NCBI RefSeq assembly: GCF_022524345.1
Contig: NZ_JAKWJU010000002.1
Span: 5,570,001-5,634,000, forward strand
Direction: 5' to 3'
Source: Streptomyces marispadix
Lineage (GTDB): Bacteria > Actinomycetota > Actinomycetes > Streptomycetales > Streptomycetaceae
Length of the DNA: 64,000 nt
The notes below the pieces were generated by a model. That model worked only from the letters and a program-made list of their open reading frames with translations, had not been told where the DNA came from and did no database searches. This document shows, piece by piece, positions 62,743 through 64,000 of this stretch (its first letter is position 1; each line of letters begins with the position of its first letter). The position numbers were made by a program, and so were the translations under genes.

Positions 62743-64000
62743 CCCGCGCTCGCTCTCGTGCTCGTGGCGCTTCCCGCTCTGCTGACGCGCAGCCCCCGTA
62801 CCCGGTTGAGAGCCGCCGCCGTCTCGAAGCGGCGCGGCACCGCGAAGTCCTCGTCGCGCACTGCCAGCAGCGCGTCCGCGCCCCGCTCCGCCAGCTCGGC
62901 GTCGAGCAGGTCCAGGGCCTTCGCGAGGGTGTTCACCCCGTCCAAGTAGCCGCGGCGCAGCAGCAGTCGGAGCGCGAGACCGATGCCCGTCACCTGCCGA
63001 GGGTCGGCGATCTGCTCCACGGAGCGCAGGTCCACCTCGTAGTCCCCGAACGTCAGCGCGTCCGTGCCGCGCGCCCGCACCTTCCCCGGACCTGCGGAAC
63101 CCGCGCCTGCGGGACCTCCGCCTCCCGAAGGGGGCGCGTCCCCGCGCCTTCGCGGCTCCTGCTGAAGCGACGCCGGTTCGGGGACGCGGTGCACCACGGG
63201 CGGGAACGTCTCCGCCTCCGCGTGCCGCCCCGTCGGCACGGACGCGACCTCTCGTGCCCGCTCGGTGACGTCGGAGGGCCGGTAGGCGTCCATCATCAGC
63301 ACCCGGTCGGCGACCTCCAGATAGTCGCCGGAGCCGCCCATCACCAGCACCATCGATACACCGTGGTCGCGGTGGAGCGAACGTACGGAGTCCACGAGCG
63401 GAGTCAGCGGCTCCCGCTCCTTGGCGACGAGGGACTGCATACGCGCGTCGCGGATCATCAGGTTCGTCGCGGCGGTGTCCTCGTCGATGAGCAGCACCCG
63501 CGCGCCCGCCTCCACGGCCTCGCACAGGGACGCCGCCTGGGAGGTCGATCCGGAGGCGTTGTCGGTGGAGAAGTCGGTGGTGTCCGAGCCGTCGGGAAGC
63601 CGGCCGACGAAGGCGTGCACGTCGACCCGCTCGACCCGCCGTCCGTCCTCGGCACGCAGCTTCACCGTCTCAGGGAGCGAGACGACCAGTTCACGCCCGT
63701 CGCCCGGCACGTGGTCCCAGATGCCCGTCTCCAACGCGCGCAGCAGCGTGGACTTGCCGTGGAAGCCGCCGCCGACGACCAGGCTCACCCCTTCCCGCAG
63801 GCCCATGCCCCTGACGGCGCCGGCGTTGGGCACCTCGACCGTCACCCGCAGGCCCTCGGGGGAGGAGAAGGGCACCACCTTCTCGCCCTTCGCCGGGCGG
63901 TCGTCGACGCCGCTGCCGCGTGGCAGCACCGCGCCGTCGGCGACGAACGCCACCAGGCCGAGACCGGGCAGCGCCTTGCGCAGCGCGTCGGAGTCCTCCA
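62739..64000 (-). CDS. ABC-class ATPase (PF09818 type), truncated at the window edge
   Basis: About 420 codons of a larger gene; its start lies right of the window. It matches the predicted ATPases of the ABC class: LGLVAFVADGAVLPRGSGVDD at the visible start, Walker A VVGGGFHGKSTLLRALE, DTTDFSTDNASGSTSQAASL (signature-like) and ARVLLIDEDTAATNLMIRD (Walker B), then SMVLVMGGSGDYLEVADRV. No membrane partner is near; the family is soluble and of unknown role. The C-terminal 40 residues are not conserved. The stop overlaps the GNAT gene by four bases. Confidence 0.85.
   Translation of the reverse strand, partial: EDSDALRKALPGLGLVAFVADGAVLPRGSGVDDRPAKGEKVVPFSSPEGLRVTVEVPNAGAVRGMGLREGVSLVVGGGFHGKSTLLRALETGIWDHVPGDGRELVVSLPETVKLRAEDGRRVERVDVHAFVGRLPDGSDTTDFSTDNASGSTSQAASLCEAVEAGARVLLIDEDTAATNLMIRDARMQSLVAKEREPLTPLVDSVRSLHRDHGVSMVLVMGGSGDYLEVADRVLMMDAYRPSDVTERAREVASVPTGRHAEAETFPPVVHRVPEPASLQQEPRRRGDAPPSGGGGPAGAGSAGPGKVRARGTDALTFGDYEVDLRSVEQIADPRQVTGIGLALRLLLRRGYLDGVNTLAKALDLLDAELAERGADALLAVRDEDFAVPRRFETAAALNRVRGLRVSRAGSATSTRASAG

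Overview
The window is very GC-rich. Codons end mostly in C or G, GTG and TTG starts are common, and many genes overlap by four bases (GTGA, ATGA or TTGA). Together with a geosmin-type terpene cyclase, HemQ-type heme synthesis, a SAV2148-type HEPN protein and an actinobacterial sulfur-assimilation operon with its leader peptide, this points to a Streptomyces-like actinomycete and core chromosome rather than a plasmid or prophage. No rRNA, tRNA, insertion sequence, CRISPR array or phage gene was seen. Gene order resembles, from memory, the dxs to cys stretch of Streptomyces chromosomes.

Left part (0-17.9 kb): a MerR regulator, dxs (isoprenoid precursors), a GT39-like membrane glycosyltransferase, and a fatty-acid beta-oxidation pair (multifunctional alpha subunit plus thiolase). 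Ribonuclease D, a LuxR-type response regulator and a DUF3000 protein follow. Next come hemE, a CoA-disulfide-reductase-like flavoenzyme, hemG/cgoX and hemQ. The last two are four bases apart and, with hemE, fit the coproporphyrin-dependent heme route.

Middle (18-41 kb): a geosmin-synthase-like two-domain terpene cyclase split by a frameshift, a secreted tripeptidyl-aminopeptidase-type hydrolase, a DUF692 (MNIO) enzyme with its small partner, a Pth2-like protein and an ABC transporter pair. Then a secreted PhoX-like phosphatase, a ZapE/AFG1 ATPase, a RibD-like reductase, a UspA-like protein, murC, msrB, a short Rho with unusual codon use, an MFS exporter, a LysE exporter and two secreted proteins (FG-GAP and ricin-like).

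Right part (41-64 kb): a Fur-family regulator with an upstream palindrome, followed by katG, which carries a frameshift in a GGC tract. A secreted NucA/NucB-type DNase sits next to a ComJ/Nin-like candidate inhibitor. An FHA protein, glgX, a HEPN protein, a DUF1697 protein, a subtilisin and an orphan winged-helix regulator follow. The minus-strand sulfur operon reads leader peptide, nirA, a four-copy 119-bp tandem array, a zinc-ribbon protein, cysH, cysC, cysD, cysN and a sirohydrochlorin chelatase. The window ends in a GNAT acetyltransferase and a truncated ABC-class ATPase.

The most unusual element is the array at 59298-59773. Each unit carries its own ribosome-binding site and GTG start, and each mini-ORF stops in a TGA that overlaps the next GTG, so the array forms a chain of apparently coupled mini-ORFs between nirA and the zinc-ribbon gene. 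Also notable are the two frameshifts (terpene cyclase, katG), the DNase/inhibitor pair, the MNIO pair without a visible precursor peptide, and a 30-bp perfect palindrome upstream of the subtilisin.
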